Source: AC-32 sp046726435 (lineage in GTDB: Bacteria; Actinomycetota; Thermoleophilia; Gaiellales; Gaiellaceae). From it: DNA of 33,451 nt. Positions 1 through 9,029 of this stretch are shown in pieces. The stretch covers positions 1 through 33,451 of the forward strand of contig JBKPAM010000047.1 of the NCBI GenBank assembly GCA_046726435.1. Reading direction: 5' to 3'. A program made the translations under genes and the position numbers. How positions within the stretch are numbered: the stretch's first letter is position 1; each line of letters starts with the position of its first letter. The notes beneath the pieces are model-generated. The model did not search any database. It had not been told where the DNA came from and was given only the letters and a program-made list of their open reading frames with translations.

Positions 1-63
1 CCCGCAGAGTCGCTGGCCGCGGCGGTCTAAGGCTCCTTTCGCGGGGCTACACTGTGCGGGCGC

Positions 64-136
64 GGGGCTATAGCTCAGCTGGGAGAGCGCCTGGATCGCA
101 CCCAGGAGGTCGCCGGTTCGAGTCCGGCTAGCTCCA
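64..136 (+). tRNA. tRNA-Ala, anticodon CGC
   Basis: This 73-nt cloverleaf carries alanine to GCG codons. The acceptor arms are 64-70 and 129-135, with A136 as discriminator and no encoded CCA. The acceptor contains the G3:U70 pair that marks alanine tRNAs (G66 with T131). The D stem is 73-76/85-88. The anticodon stem is 90-94/102-106, with loop ATCGCAC giving anticodon CGC. The T stem is 112-116/124-128 with a TTCGAGT loop. A -10-like TACACT lies at 48-53. Bases 83-136 are repeated at 9030-9083, so the gene may have served as an integration site. A short antisense reading frame across it gives the familiar spurious peptide ELAGLEPATSWVRSRR. Confidence 0.97.
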
Positions 137-138
137 TG

Positions 139-163
139 AAACCGCCGCAAAGCGGCGGTTTTT
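139..163 (+). terminator. Rho-independent terminator of tRNA-Ala
   Basis: ACCGCCGC at 141-148 pairs with GCGGCGGT at 152-159 across an AAA loop. Flanking A and T residues extend the stem, and five T follow at 159-163. It starts three bases after the tRNA, so it ends the tRNA transcript. Confidence 0.88.
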
Positions 164-504
164 CTTGTTCGCGGACTAAGCGGTCGTCCCATCCAGGCGC
201 TCGGTCCCTAGAAGCAGCCGTGCGCCTGGATACACAACGGCAGCTCCATGAGTGGCTCCACACCCGCCGCAACTGGAGTTCGTGCAGTTAGGCTCGGCCG
301 CGCTGCGCCTAGATGGCACCGCGGGCGAAGCCCATTAGGGGCAACGCAGCGGGTGTGGAACTCATGGGATCGGCGGAGTATCCTCGGCTTCTAGGACGCT
401 TCCTTTCATCCGCGCCCGCTGGCGCGCGACCCGGCTTCGGCGGTCGCGCCTGGGAGGTCCCGTCTGCAGGCGCTGGCTTCCAGCCGGGAGGAGGAGGATG
501 CGAG
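164..504. other. Intergenic region upstream of the kinase
   Basis: The frame of the following kinase stays open back to an ATG at 313, but the implied extra 64 residues are Gly/Ala/Pro/Arg-rich and do not resemble a protein domain. The strong ribosome binding site at 492-497 favours the start at 505. I see no further gene, RNA or convincing promoter here. Confidence 0.5.
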
Positions 505-2310
505 ATGGCGACCGCCGAGCCTTCTCGGGCCATCGGTGTTCCTTCCCGCGCCGCTTGGCGCCGGTTTAGGTCACTCGCTGCCCTGCCGGCACCGAAACCG
601 GCCGTGTTGGCAGCGATCGCCGTTGCGGGCGTTGCCGCGGCCGCGACGACGCTCGCGCTCGCGCTGATGAACGGCCAGGTGGATCACGTCGGGATACGGG
701 TGTTCCTCAACGACTGGATCACGCTCAACTACATCGGTGCCGGCCTGATCGCGTGGTGGCGCCGGCCCGACAGCCGCTTTGGCCCGTTGATGGTCGCTGC
801 CGGGTTCGTCAACTTCCTCGCGACGCTCGATTGGGCGAGCACGCCCGTCGTGTACACGATCGGGGTGGCGCTCGATCTGCTGGCGCCGGTGCTGTTCTTG
901 CACGTGTTTCTTGCGTATCCGAGTGGGCGGCTGAGCGGGCGGCTGGAACGGGTGGTGGTCGCGGGTGCTTATGCGGCTGCGGTCGGAGTGGGTCTGGTGC
1001 GGATGATGCTAGGTGGTGCGGGGCCCGGAAACCTGATCCAGATCGCGAGCAAGCCGCAGGCCGTCGAGACGGCTCTGAGGGTGCAGTTCATCGGAATCAG
1101 CGCCTGCTGCCTGGCCGGGGTTGGCGTCCTTGCCGCGCGGCGCTGGGGTCCGCGCCGGCCGCCGCGCCGTCCGCTCGGCCTGCTGGTCGACTCGTTTGCG
1201 CTTGGGCTGCTGCTGATCGCGGCGCTGTTTTTGTGCATTGTCTTCGTCGGGGGCCCCGACGAGGTACCGGCGGTCGAAGCACTTCGGCGGGCGACCTTCT
1301 TCGTGGTCGGTCTCGCCCCGATTGTCTTTCTGATCGGCCTTCTGCAGTCGCGGCTCGCCGTTGGCCCAGCGATCGTTTCGCTTGGGACAGGGGCCGCTCG
1401 AGGCAACGTGGTTGAAGCGCTCAGGGCCGCGCTGCGGGATCCGTCGCTTGAGGTCGTGTATTGGGTTCCTGAGTACGAGCGGTATGCGGACCGCGACGGT
1501 CGAGCGATCGAGTTGTCGAGCAGTCCGGGGAGGGTGACTACGTTGATCGATCGTGAGGACGGGACGCATGTGGCGGCGCTGGTGCACGATCTCTCGCTGC
1601 GCGAGGAGCCGGCCTTGCTGGAGGCGGTGACCGCGGCGGGCGGGTTCGCCCTCGAAAACGAGCGTCTGCACGCGGAGCTGCGCGCGCGCTTGGAGGAGCT
1701 GAGAGGCTCCCGCGCGCGAATTATCGAGGCTGCACAGGCGGAGCGGCAGCGGCTGGAGCGCGACCTGCACGACGGCGCGCAGCAGCGGCTAGTTGCCCTC
1801 TCCCTCGAACTCGGGCTGCTGGAGGAGCGGTTCGCGGGCGACGCAGACGCGACGGCCGCGCTAGAGCAGACGAGACGCGAGGTGACGGAATCACTGCACG
1901 AGCTGCGCGAGCTCGCGCAGGGCATCCATCCGGCGGTCGTGACCGGTCACGGTCTGGCGGTCGCGTTGAAGACGCTCGCAGCGCGGGCGCAAGTGCCCGT
2001 GCGGCTGACAGTTGATTTGGATGGGCGCCTGCCGGAGCGACAGGAGGTGGCCGCCTACTACGTCGTCGCGGAGAGCCTGACCAACGTCGCCAAGTACGCC
2101 CGCGCCTCCTCGGCGGCCGTCGACGTGCGACAGGTGGACGGGCAACTCGTGGTCGAGGTCGTCGACGACGGCGTCGGCGGGGCCGACACGCGCGGTGGTT
2201 CCGGTCTGCGCGGCCTCGCCGATCGGGTGGAGGCGCTGGGGGGCCGGCTGCGCGTCTGGAGCCCGGCGGGCGGCGGCACGCGCGTCGAGGCGGAGATCCC
2301 GTGCGTGTAG
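505..2310 (+). CDS. Membrane sensor histidine kinase, NarL/HisKA_3 type
   Basis: The product is a 601-residue sensor kinase that should phosphorylate the regulator encoded next to it. Residues about 32-282 hold some eight hydrophobic helices, including the FLAYPSGRL motif common in actinobacterial kinases. A poorly conserved cytoplasmic region and a coiled-coil stretch follow. The HisKA_3 dimerisation segment carries the phosphoacceptor His422 in ERDLHDGAQQR. The C-terminal HATPase has an N box at Asn527 (ESLTNVAKYA), a DDGVGG motif and a GLRGLADRVEALGG G-box region. The ATG at 505 was chosen because AGGAGG at 492-497 lies seven bases upstream. The stop overlaps the regulator start by ten bases, so the two are translationally coupled. 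The ligand is not evident; the ABC transporter downstream suggests cell-envelope or peptide stress (inference). Confidence 0.9.
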   Translation: MATAEPSRAIGVPSRAAWRRFRSLAALPAPKPAVLAAIAVAGVAAAATTLALALMNGQVDHVGIRVFLNDWITLNYIGAGLIAWWRRPDSRFGPLMVAAGFVNFLATLDWASTPVVYTIGVALDLLAPVLFLHVFLAYPSGRLSGRLERVVVAGAYAAAVGVGLVRMMLGGAGPGNLIQIASKPQAVETALRVQFIGISACCLAGVGVLAARRWGPRRPPRRPLGLLVDSFALGLLLIAALFLCIVFVGGPDEVPAVEALRRATFFVVGLAPIVFLIGLLQSRLAVGPAIVSLGTGAARGNVVEALRAALRDPSLEVVYWVPEYERYADRDGRAIELSSSPGRVTTLIDREDGTHVAALVHDLSLREEPALLEAVTAAGGFALENERLHAELRARLEELRGSRARIIEAAQAERQRLERDLHDGAQQRLVALSLELGLLEERFAGDADATAALEQTRREVTESLHELRELAQGIHPAVVTGHGLAVALKTLAARAQVPVRLTVDLDGRLPERQEVAAYYVVAESLTNVAKYARASSAAVDVRQVDGQLVVEVVDDGVGGADTRGGSGLRGLADRVEALGGRLRVWSPAGGGTRVEAEIPCV

Positions 2311-2945
2311 TCGTTGCCGAAGACGGCGTCCTTTTGCGCGAGGGGCTGACGCGCCTGCTCGGTGAGGCCGGCTTCGAGGTGGTCGGCCAGTGCACGACCG
2401 CCGAGGAGCTCCTGCTCAAGGTGCGCAGCTACTCGCCGAACGTCGCGATCGTCGACATCCGCCTGCCGCCCACGCACAAGGACGAGGGCTTTCGCGCCGC
2501 GCAGGAGATCCGCGCCCGCCACCCGGCGGTCGGCGTGCTCGTCCTCTCCCAGTACCTCGAGCTCGGCCTGGCGGAAGAGCTTCTGGCCGACTCGGCCGAG
2601 GGGCTCGGCTACCTGCTCAAGGACCGGGTCAGCAACGTGAGGGAGTTTGCGGCTGCGGTTCGCCGCGTCGGCGAGGGCGGCTCGGTCCTCGACCCGACGA
2701 TCGTCTCCCAGCTGCTCGGCCGCCGTCGTGGTGACGATCCACTCGCACAGCTCAGTCCCCGCGAGCGCGAAGTGCTCGAGCTGATGGCCGAAGGGCGCTC
2801 GAACCAGGGCATCGCCGAGCGGCTCGTGATCACAGAGCGCGCGGTGCAGAAGCACGCGACGAATATCTTCCGAAAGCTCGGGCTGGCGGAGAGCTCCGAC
2901 GATCACCGCCGCGTGCTCGCTGTCCTCGCCTTCCTCAACTCCTAG
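2301..2945 (+). CDS. NarL/LuxR-family response regulator
   Basis: This 214-residue regulator is the likely partner of the kinase just upstream. The receiver domain (about 1-120) has the acidic residues E7 and D8, phosphoacceptor Asp52 in AIVDIRLPP and the conserved Lys in YLLKDR. A LuxR-type helix-turn-helix (about 145-205) includes LSPREREVLELMAEGRSNQG. Translation starts at GTG 2301 inside the end of the kinase gene. By eye it is roughly two thirds identical to the regulator at 24103-24765, so the two are recent paralogues. Targets are unknown; the hydrolase and ABC genes downstream are the obvious candidates. Confidence 0.93.
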   Translation: MRVVVAEDGVLLREGLTRLLGEAGFEVVGQCTTAEELLLKVRSYSPNVAIVDIRLPPTHKDEGFRAAQEIRARHPAVGVLVLSQYLELGLAEELLADSAEGLGYLLKDRVSNVREFAAAVRRVGEGGSVLDPTIVSQLLGRRRGDDPLAQLSPREREVLELMAEGRSNQGIAERLVITERAVQKHATNIFRKLGLAESSDDHRRVLAVLAFLNS

Positions 2946-3083
2946 CGCCCCCAGCGCAGCGATTTACGCACCGACGAGGTGCGCTTTACGTACCTCGAGA
3001 CGCCTGCAGGCTCCATTGGCGCTCGCCTGACCCGGCGCCATCGTCATGGGATCAGAGGAACCCGCGAGGAGGACGAGCCAGTC

Positions 3084-4391
3084 GTGACCGAGTCAGCCGC
3101 ATCGCGTTCGTGGGCGCCGGAGCGCTCCTTCGCGCGCCTTTCGGCGGTCGTGCGGCGCAAAAACACGCTGTTCCTGCTGGCAACCGGCGTCGTGGCCGTC
3201 CACCTGCTCGATGATTCCCTCTTGCAGCCGGAGCCAGGAACGGCGGCCGGCGACCACCTCGTCAGCGGTCTCGTGCCGCTGGGCGTGCTCGTCTTCCTTG
3301 CTGCTGCCTATCTGCGGGTGCGGGCGGGTGTTCGGGCGACGATGGCGCTCGCGCTCGGCCTACTTGGGCTCGTGGCCGGTGCGGTCGAGGGCGGCTACCC
3401 CGCCGTTACGGCCGATGTGTCAGGCGACGACTACACAGGGCTACTGGCTTTGCTTGCTGGGCTCGTGCTCGTTGCTCTGGGAGCCGCCGAGCTGTGGCAG
3501 AAGAGGCGACTCGACGAGAGCCGGCGTCGGCGCTATCTGCGACGATCGCTCGTCGGCGTGGCGACCGCCGTCGTCGGCTTCGAGATCGCGTTCCCGATCT
3601 TGTTCGCCTACGGGTACACGCACTTTGGCCGCGCCTTCGTGCCCCACGCTCATCTGGGCGTGAGCTACGAGAACGTCAGCTTCAGGACGAGCGACGGACT
3701 GAGGCTCGCCGGCTGGTACGTGCCCTCGAAGAACGGAGCCTCCGTGATCGTGCTGCCGGCAAGCGGCCGCAGCGGTCCGCAAGCGCACGCGCGAATGCTC
3801 GCTCGCCACGGCTACGGCGTCTTGATCTTCGATCCGCGCGGCACCGGTGAAAGCGAGGGCGATCCCTACCGGTGGGGCGGGGAACGGGACGTGAAGGCCG
3901 CGCTCGCCTACCTCCGACGCCGACCGGACGTCGACCCGGAGCGGATCGGCGGCCTCGGGCTGTCACTCGGCGGCGAGCTGATGCTGCAAACCGCTGGGGA
4001 GACCAAGGCGCTCAGGGCCGTGGTCTCCGAGGGGGCCGGCATTCGCTCGATTCGCGAGCAAATGGAAAAGCCGGGCGCGCTCAAGTGGCTCTCGGCGCCG
4101 TTCTGGGCAACGCAGACGGCGGCGATCACCGTTTTCTCAAACCACGCGCCGCCGCCCAATCTGAAGGATCTCGTCGCCCGGATCTCGCCGCGGCCGCTCT
4201 TCCTCATCTACTCCGGCCACCCGGTCGGAGGTGAGGAGCTCAACACCACCTTCTATGCGGCGGCGGGTGAGCCAAAAACACTCTGGAAGATCGCCGACGC
4301 CGGCCACACCGGCGGGCTAGACGCCCACCCAGAGCAGTACGAGCGGCGGGTTATCGCGTTCTTCGACCGCGCACTCCGTGAATCCAGCTGA
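3084..4391 (+). CDS. Membrane-anchored alpha/beta hydrolase
   Basis: The 435-residue product has about five hydrophobic helices in its first 180 residues and then an alpha/beta-hydrolase domain. The nucleophile elbow is GLSLGG with Ser294, and the probable catalytic histidine is His408 in AGHTGG near the C-terminus. FDPRGTGES, before the elbow, is typical of the dienelactone hydrolase/prolyl oligopeptidase-like group. The frame is open upstream to a GTG at 2979, but GTG 3084 has AGGAGG at 3067-3072 and gives a normal N-terminus, so I prefer it. The substrate cannot be deduced. It lies 22 bases before the ABC ATPase gene and may be co-transcribed with it. Confidence 0.82.
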   Translation: MTESAASRSWAPERSFARLSAVVRRKNTLFLLATGVVAVHLLDDSLLQPEPGTAAGDHLVSGLVPLGVLVFLAAAYLRVRAGVRATMALALGLLGLVAGAVEGGYPAVTADVSGDDYTGLLALLAGLVLVALGAAELWQKRRLDESRRRRYLRRSLVGVATAVVGFEIAFPILFAYGYTHFGRAFVPHAHLGVSYENVSFRTSDGLRLAGWYVPSKNGASVIVLPASGRSGPQAHARMLARHGYGVLIFDPRGTGESEGDPYRWGGERDVKAALAYLRRRPDVDPERIGGLGLSLGGELMLQTAGETKALRAVVSEGAGIRSIREQMEKPGALKWLSAPFWATQTAAITVFSNHAPPPNLKDLVARISPRPLFLIYSGHPVGGEELNTTFYAAAGEPKTLWKIADAGHTGGLDAHPEQYERRVIAFFDRALRESS

Positions 4392-4413
4392 TCAGAACGA
4401 AAGGAGCCGAAAC

Positions 4414-5190
4414 ATGGAAACGATTGTGATGCAGAAGGAGCGGCCGGACAGCCCGGAGCCCGTTGCCACAGTCGTGAGTGCGAGCGACGTCACCCGCCGC
4501 TACGGCGAGGGCGATACCTGCGTCAAGGCGCTGCGAGGCGTCTCGCTCGAGATCGCTCGCGGGCAGCTGACCGCGGTGATGGGCCCCTCCGGCTCCGGCA
4601 AGTCGACGCTGATGCACATCCTCGCCGGTCTCGATAAACCAACGGAGGGCAAGGTCACCGTCGCCGGCATCGAGATTACCGAGCTGAACGATGGCGAGCT
4701 GACGAGGCTGCGTCGGGAGCACGTCGGCTTCATCTTCCAGTTCTTCAACCTGCTGCCGATGCTGACGGCGCGGGAGAACATCGTCCTGCCGCTCAACCTG
4801 GCGGGTGGAAAGTCGCAGAACGGCTGGGTCGAGGAGCTCAGCGCCAAGGTTGGACTCACAGAACGGCTCTCGCACCGGCCGGCCGAGCTGTCGGGCGGTC
4901 AGCAGCAGCGGGTCGCGATCGCCCGCGCGCTCGTGTCGCGGCCGACGGTCATGTTCGCCGACGAGCCGACCGGCAACCTCGACTCGAGCACGAGTGGCGA
5001 GATCCTCGAGTTGCTGCGCGAGTCGGTCTCCAACTACGGCCAGACGACGGTGATGGTGACGCACGACGCGCACGCGGCGGCGATTGCCGATCGGATCCTC
5101 TTCCTGGCAGACGGGCTGATCGTCAGGGAGCTTGGACCGTCGTCCGCGCGCGATGTCGTCGCGGCGATGGAGGAGGTGAGCGCACGATGA
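4414..5190 (+). CDS. ABC transporter ATP-binding protein (MacB/LolD type)
   Basis: This 258-residue ATPase powers the permease encoded next. Walker A is GPSGSGKST (57-65), the signature is LSGGQQQR (159-166), Walker B is VMFADEP (179-185) and the H-loop is His217 in VTHD. The IFQFFNLLPMLTARENI segment is typical of the MacB/LolD/FtsE-like group that works with FtsX-type permeases on lipoproteins, peptides or envelope stress. AAGGAG at 4401-4406 lies seven bases before the ATG. The stop overlaps the permease start (ATGA at 5187-5190). Confidence 0.95.
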   Translation: METIVMQKERPDSPEPVATVVSASDVTRRYGEGDTCVKALRGVSLEIARGQLTAVMGPSGSGKSTLMHILAGLDKPTEGKVTVAGIEITELNDGELTRLRREHVGFIFQFFNLLPMLTARENIVLPLNLAGGKSQNGWVEELSAKVGLTERLSHRPAELSGGQQQRVAIARALVSRPTVMFADEPTGNLDSSTSGEILELLRESVSNYGQTTVMVTHDAHAAAIADRILFLADGLIVRELGPSSARDVVAAMEEVSAR

Positions 5191-7742
5191 TCGCAGTCGC
5201 GCTGAAAGGAATGCTCGGCCGCAAGCTCCGGGCGGCGCTGACCGCGTTCGCGATCGTGCTCGGCGTCGCGATGATCAGCGGCGCCTTCGTGCTCACCGAC
5301 ACGCTCGGCAAGACCTTCGACGGGCTCTACAGCCAGTCGTACCAAGCGAGCGACGCTGTGGTCAGCTCCGAGGAGGCGATCAACACCGGCGACACGACGC
5401 GACAGGCGCCGGCCTTCTCAGCCGATCTGCTCCGCAAGGTCGAGAGCCTGCCAGGAGTTCGCCGGGCCCAAGCTTCGATCGAAGATCAGGCACGCCTGGT
5501 CGACAGCAGCGGCAACGCGATCGGCACGGCCGACAACGGCAACGCGGTGGGCGTCGACCCCGCGGCCGACCAGAGCCTGAACCCGCTCCGGCTCGTCTCC
5601 GGTCAATGGCCGCGCGGCGACGGTCAGATCGCGATCGACAGGACCACGGCCGACAAGCACCACTTCCACGTCGGTCAGTCGGTGGGCGCGTTCGCCGACG
5701 GTCCCGTGCACCGATACCGCGTTAGTGGGATCGTTCGCTTCGGCTCGGTCGACTCGCTCGGCAGCGCGACAATCACCGTCTTCGATCTCGCGACCGCGCA
5801 GTGGCTGTTCGACAAGCGGGGCAAGCTCGACCTGATCCGTGTCCAGGCCAAGGACGGCGTTTCGGATGCGCAGCTGTTGAGCCAGATCCGCCCGTTGCTG
5901 ACAGCGACCACGCAGGTGAAGACCGCAGCCGCGCAGGCGAGCTCGGATAGTAAGGACACGCAGGCCGGCATGGCCTTCATCAGGGTCTTCCTGATCGGTT
6001 TTGGGGGCATCGCGCTCTTCGTCGGCAGCTTCGTGATCGCGAACACGCTCGCGATCACGGTCGCGCAGCGGCTACGCGAGCTGGCCACCCTGCGCACGCT
6101 CGGCGCCTCGCGCCGTCAGGTCATGGGATCGGTCATGCTTGAAGCACTCGTCGTCGGCCTCATCGGGTCGATCATCGGGCTGTTCCTCGGTCTCGCGATC
6201 GCGGTCGGCCTCAAGGCCCTCCTCGAGGCGACCGGCTTCAAGCTGCCGAGTGGCGGAATCGTCTTCGCAACCCGCACGATCGTCGTCAGCCTCGCGGTGG
6301 GAACGCTGATCGCGCTGCTGGCGAGCCTGCGACCGGCGCTGCGCGCGACCCGGATCGCACCGATCGCGGCCGTCCGCGAAGGTGCGGTGCTCCCGAGATC
6401 GCGCTTCGCCCGCTACGCGCTGCCCACGTCCGCGGCGGTGATCGCGGTCGCGGTGGCGCTCTTCTCCTACGGCGTCTTCGCGCACGGGCTCGAGACCAAG
6501 ACCCGCCTGGTCGCGCTCGTCGCCGGCGTACTGCTCCTGTTCATTGGCGTGGCGATGGTCGCCTCGCGCGTCGTCCGTCCCCTCGCCCGCCTGCTCGGAG
6601 CGCCGGGCGCGCGCCTCGGCGGCACCGCCGGCTCGCTCGCACGCCAGAACACCGTTCGCAACCCAGCCCGAACCGCGTCGACCGCCGCCGCGGTCATGAT
6701 CGGGCTTGCCCTGATCACCTTCGTTGCCGTGATCGGACAAGGCTTTCAGTCCTCCTTCACGAGCGCCGTCAACGACCTCTTCGTCGCCGACTACGCTGTC
6801 AGGGCCGACAATAACCCGGTCACGAACAAGGCCGCCGCAGCAGTCACGAAGACCCCCGGCGTCGAGGTCGTGTCCGAGATCCGCGCCGCCAACGCCAAAC
6901 TGAACGGCAAGTCGATCGGCGTGAACGGCGTCGACGGCAACCTGACCAAGGTCGTCGGCATGAAGTGGACGCGCGGCTCCAGCAGCGTCCCCGCCCAACT
7001 CGGCCGCGACGGCGCCTTCATCAAAGACCGCTACGCCGACGACCACGCGCTCACCATCGGCTCACCGCTCACCCTGACGACGCCGACCGGTAAGACCCTT
7101 CGGCTCCACGTCAAGGGGATCTTCGACGAGCCGAAAGGCGGCTCGCCGTTCGAGCAGGTAGCGATCTCGAAGACGACCTTCGACCGGTCATTTGCGAATC
7201 ACGACGACGCCTGGATTCTGCTCAACGTCAACGGCGGGCCCAGCGACGAGAACAGCACCCGGCTCGAGCAGGCGGTCCGGGCGTTCCCAGACGCCCAGGT
7301 CCAAACGTCGGACGAGTTCAAGGACAGCCAGGTGAGCCAGCTGAAGACGAGCCTGAACATCCTCTACCTGCTGCTCAGCCTCTCGGTGCTCGTGAGCATG
7401 TTCGGCGTCATCAACACGCTCGTGCTCTCCGTCTTCGAGCGGACGCGGGAGATCGGCATGCTGCGCGCGGTCGGCATGACGCGCCGTCAGGTGCGCCGAA
7501 TGATCCGCCACGAAAGCATCGTCACCGCGCTGATCGGCGCGACGCTGGGCATGGCGGTCGGCATCTTCCTCGCCGGCCTCACCTCCGCCGCGCTCTCGAA
7601 GTACGGCCTCGTGTTCGCGCTCCCGTACAAATCGCTCGCCGCGTTCGTCGTCGTCGCCATCTTCGCCGGCACGCTCGCGGCGATCCTGCCCGCCCGCCGC
7701 GCCTCGAGGCTGAACGTCCTCGAAGCGCTTCAGTACGAGTGA
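5187..7742 (+). CDS. ABC transporter permease with two FtsX domains
   Basis: This 851-residue membrane protein forms the transporter with the ATPase before it. An N-terminal helix (about 15-37) is followed by a large extracytoplasmic MacB-like periplasmic core domain. A first FtsX unit of three or four helices lies at about 265-385 and central helices at about 410-470. A second extracytoplasmic domain and a second FtsX unit (about 715-845, with FERTREIGMLRAVGMTRRQ) complete it. This duplicated layout is usual in Gram-positive MacB-like exporters and in some antimicrobial-peptide resistance transporters. Linkage to a two-component system supports an envelope-stress role, but no substrate is shown. 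Confidence 0.93.
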   Translation: MIAVALKGMLGRKLRAALTAFAIVLGVAMISGAFVLTDTLGKTFDGLYSQSYQASDAVVSSEEAINTGDTTRQAPAFSADLLRKVESLPGVRRAQASIEDQARLVDSSGNAIGTADNGNAVGVDPAADQSLNPLRLVSGQWPRGDGQIAIDRTTADKHHFHVGQSVGAFADGPVHRYRVSGIVRFGSVDSLGSATITVFDLATAQWLFDKRGKLDLIRVQAKDGVSDAQLLSQIRPLLTATTQVKTAAAQASSDSKDTQAGMAFIRVFLIGFGGIALFVGSFVIANTLAITVAQRLRELATLRTLGASRRQVMGSVMLEALVVGLIGSIIGLFLGLAIAVGLKALLEATGFKLPSGGIVFATRTIVVSLAVGTLIALLASLRPALRATRIAPIAAVREGAVLPRSRFARYALPTSAAVIAVAVALFSYGVFAHGLETKTRLVALVAGVLLLFIGVAMVASRVVRPLARLLGAPGARLGGTAGSLARQNTVRNPARTASTAAAVMIGLALITFVAVIGQGFQSSFTSAVNDLFVADYAVRADNNPVTNKAAAAVTKTPGVEVVSEIRAANAKLNGKSIGVNGVDGNLTKVVGMKWTRGSSSVPAQLGRDGAFIKDRYADDHALTIGSPLTLTTPTGKTLRLHVKGIFDEPKGGSPFEQVAISKTTFDRSFANHDDAWILLNVNGGPSDENSTRLEQAVRAFPDAQVQTSDEFKDSQVSQLKTSLNILYLLLSLSVLVSMFGVINTLVLSVFERTREIGMLRAVGMTRRQVRRMIRHESIVTALIGATLGMAVGIFLAGLTSAALSKYGLVFALPYKSLAAFVVVAIFAGTLAAILPARRASRLNVLEALQYE

Positions 7743-7865
7743 CCAACGGGAGGAGATATGACCCACCGCACTTCACACTGGCAGCCCCGCAGGCCCAGAA
7801 CGGCCCTACGGACATCTTCTTCGCCCGGATCCCACCGGGCGACGGCGACCGTCACCAGGAGAGTC

Positions 7866-8537
7866 ATGAGCGCAAAGGGAAAACCAGTGAGCGCGCCGGG
7901 CTCGACAACTTTGCGAGCCGCCGGAGTCTGCGGGCTTCTCACGATTGTCACGGTCAGTGTCGCCTACATCGGGGGCGCGCTCGCGCAGCCGGACGCCTAC
8001 AGCTCTGCAGACGACGCTACATCGGATCTCGGGGCGCTGACCGCGAACAAGGCGTGGATTTCCAACCAGATTGGGAGCAACCTCACCGGGATCCTGATCA
8101 TCCTCCTCGGCCTTGGGCTCTGGCGCGCTCTGAGTCCCGACGTCCTCGGGCGGATCGGCGCAGGCGCAGTGATGCTCACAGGCCTTGGGATATTCGTCGA
8201 CGGTTTCTTCCGGCTTGACTGCCGCGGGATCGACCCTGGTTGCACGAACGACTCGTGGCACTCCGCGGCGCACAAGATGAACAATCGCTATTTGGTCGCG
8301 GTGTCATTCGCAGCGCCGCTCGTCCTGGCGTTCGCCTTTCGCCGGATTCCCGAATGGCGCGGCGCATGGCTGCCGTCTCTGCTGGTCTTGCCCGCGACGA
8401 TCGTGTGCGGCGTGCTCTTCTCTGTCCTCGGGGATGGTGCGGCGCAGCGCGCCGCGAACTTGACGTTGTTCGCGTGGTTTGTCTTCCTCGCTGTGCGCTT
8501 GATCCGAACGGCAAATGCACAAGTGCAGACCGAGTGA
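7866..8537 (+). CDS. DUF998-family integral membrane protein
   Basis: The product has 223 residues with about six hydrophobic helices. The loop after the first helix, DDATSDLGALTANKAWISNQ, fits the DUF998 pattern of a conserved acidic/Ser-Asp-Leu motif before helix two. The function of this family is unknown. ATG 7866 has AGGAG at 7857-7861. An in-frame ATG at 7758 also has AGGAG in front of it, at 7751-7755. It would add 36 Arg/Ser/Thr-rich residues that do not look like a protein domain, so it is less likely. It is the last gene before the non-coding stretch that ends in the tRNA fragment. Confidence 0.78.
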   Translation: MSAKGKPVSAPGSTTLRAAGVCGLLTIVTVSVAYIGGALAQPDAYSSADDATSDLGALTANKAWISNQIGSNLTGILIILLGLGLWRALSPDVLGRIGAGAVMLTGLGIFVDGFFRLDCRGIDPGCTNDSWHSAAHKMNNRYLVAVSFAAPLVLAFAFRRIPEWRGAWLPSLLVLPATIVCGVLFSVLGDGAAQRAANLTLFAWFVFLAVRLIRTANAQVQTE

Positions 8538-9029
8538 CAGAGTCCGTTTCGACCCCAGCGTTTTCCGGCCGACGTCGGCAAGCCGGCGGGCGTGGGAATC
8601 CTGTCGCTCTTCGTACCGCTCTCGGTCTGGCGCTACCGGGGGATGAGTTAACCCAGAGCAGCGACGCCGACCTCCGAGACCTGACCACTGGAGCAACCCG
8701 AGGTGGTTGTCGTTGCGGCGACCTCCGAGGACTGCTGATCGTGCAATCGCCGGTCCCCGTCGCCTTTGCTGCCCGCGCAGATGACTCCGCGTGCGGGATC
8801 GTTAGTGTGGCTCTCGCGGTAGCGGCAAAGAGCCTCCAACCATGGGGCTTGTGTATTCGGGCGCGAACAGGCCTCCGGCTAAATTGGCTGGCGCTCCGGT
8901 CGCCCGCTCGGGTCCCCAAATGGGTGAGCGTTGTCCTCCTGGAGAACCTGGCTGCAGAGTGTTGGGGAAGGTGTTGGGGAACTGACCCTCAGCCTCGGGA
9001 AGCCGCTAGTCAAGCCGAATTCCGGCAAA
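8538..9029. other. Non-coding stretch before the tRNA fragment
   Basis: No reading frame here looks like a protein on either strand; the long plus-strand frame across it starts inside the DUF998 gene in another frame. The only clear structure is the 12-bp direct repeat at 8959-8982. If 137-9083 is an island, this is where its integrase gene would often lie, but I see no recombinase motif. Confidence 0.5.
8959..8982 (+). repeat. Tandem 12-bp direct repeat near the att-like fragment
   Basis: GTGTTGGGGAAG is followed at once by GTGTTGGGGAAC, 11 of 12 bases equal. It ends 47 bases before the tRNA fragment. Short direct repeats flanking an att core can be arm-type sites for tyrosine recombinases; that role is inference only. 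Confidence 0.5.

Noticed and set aside
75..272. Minus-strand ORF with ELAGLEPATSWVRSRR, also at 9010-9228
   Set aside because: Both are antisense readings of tRNA-Ala and of its fragment, a well known false protein annotation.
2979..3083. Longer N-terminus for the alpha/beta hydrolase from GTG 2979
   Set aside because: The added residues are charged and domain-free, and the strong AGGAGG serves GTG 3084.
6072..7046. 324-residue minus-strand frame opposite the ABC permease
   Set aside because: It is Asp/Arg/Gly-rich low-complexity antisense of an intact membrane protein gene.
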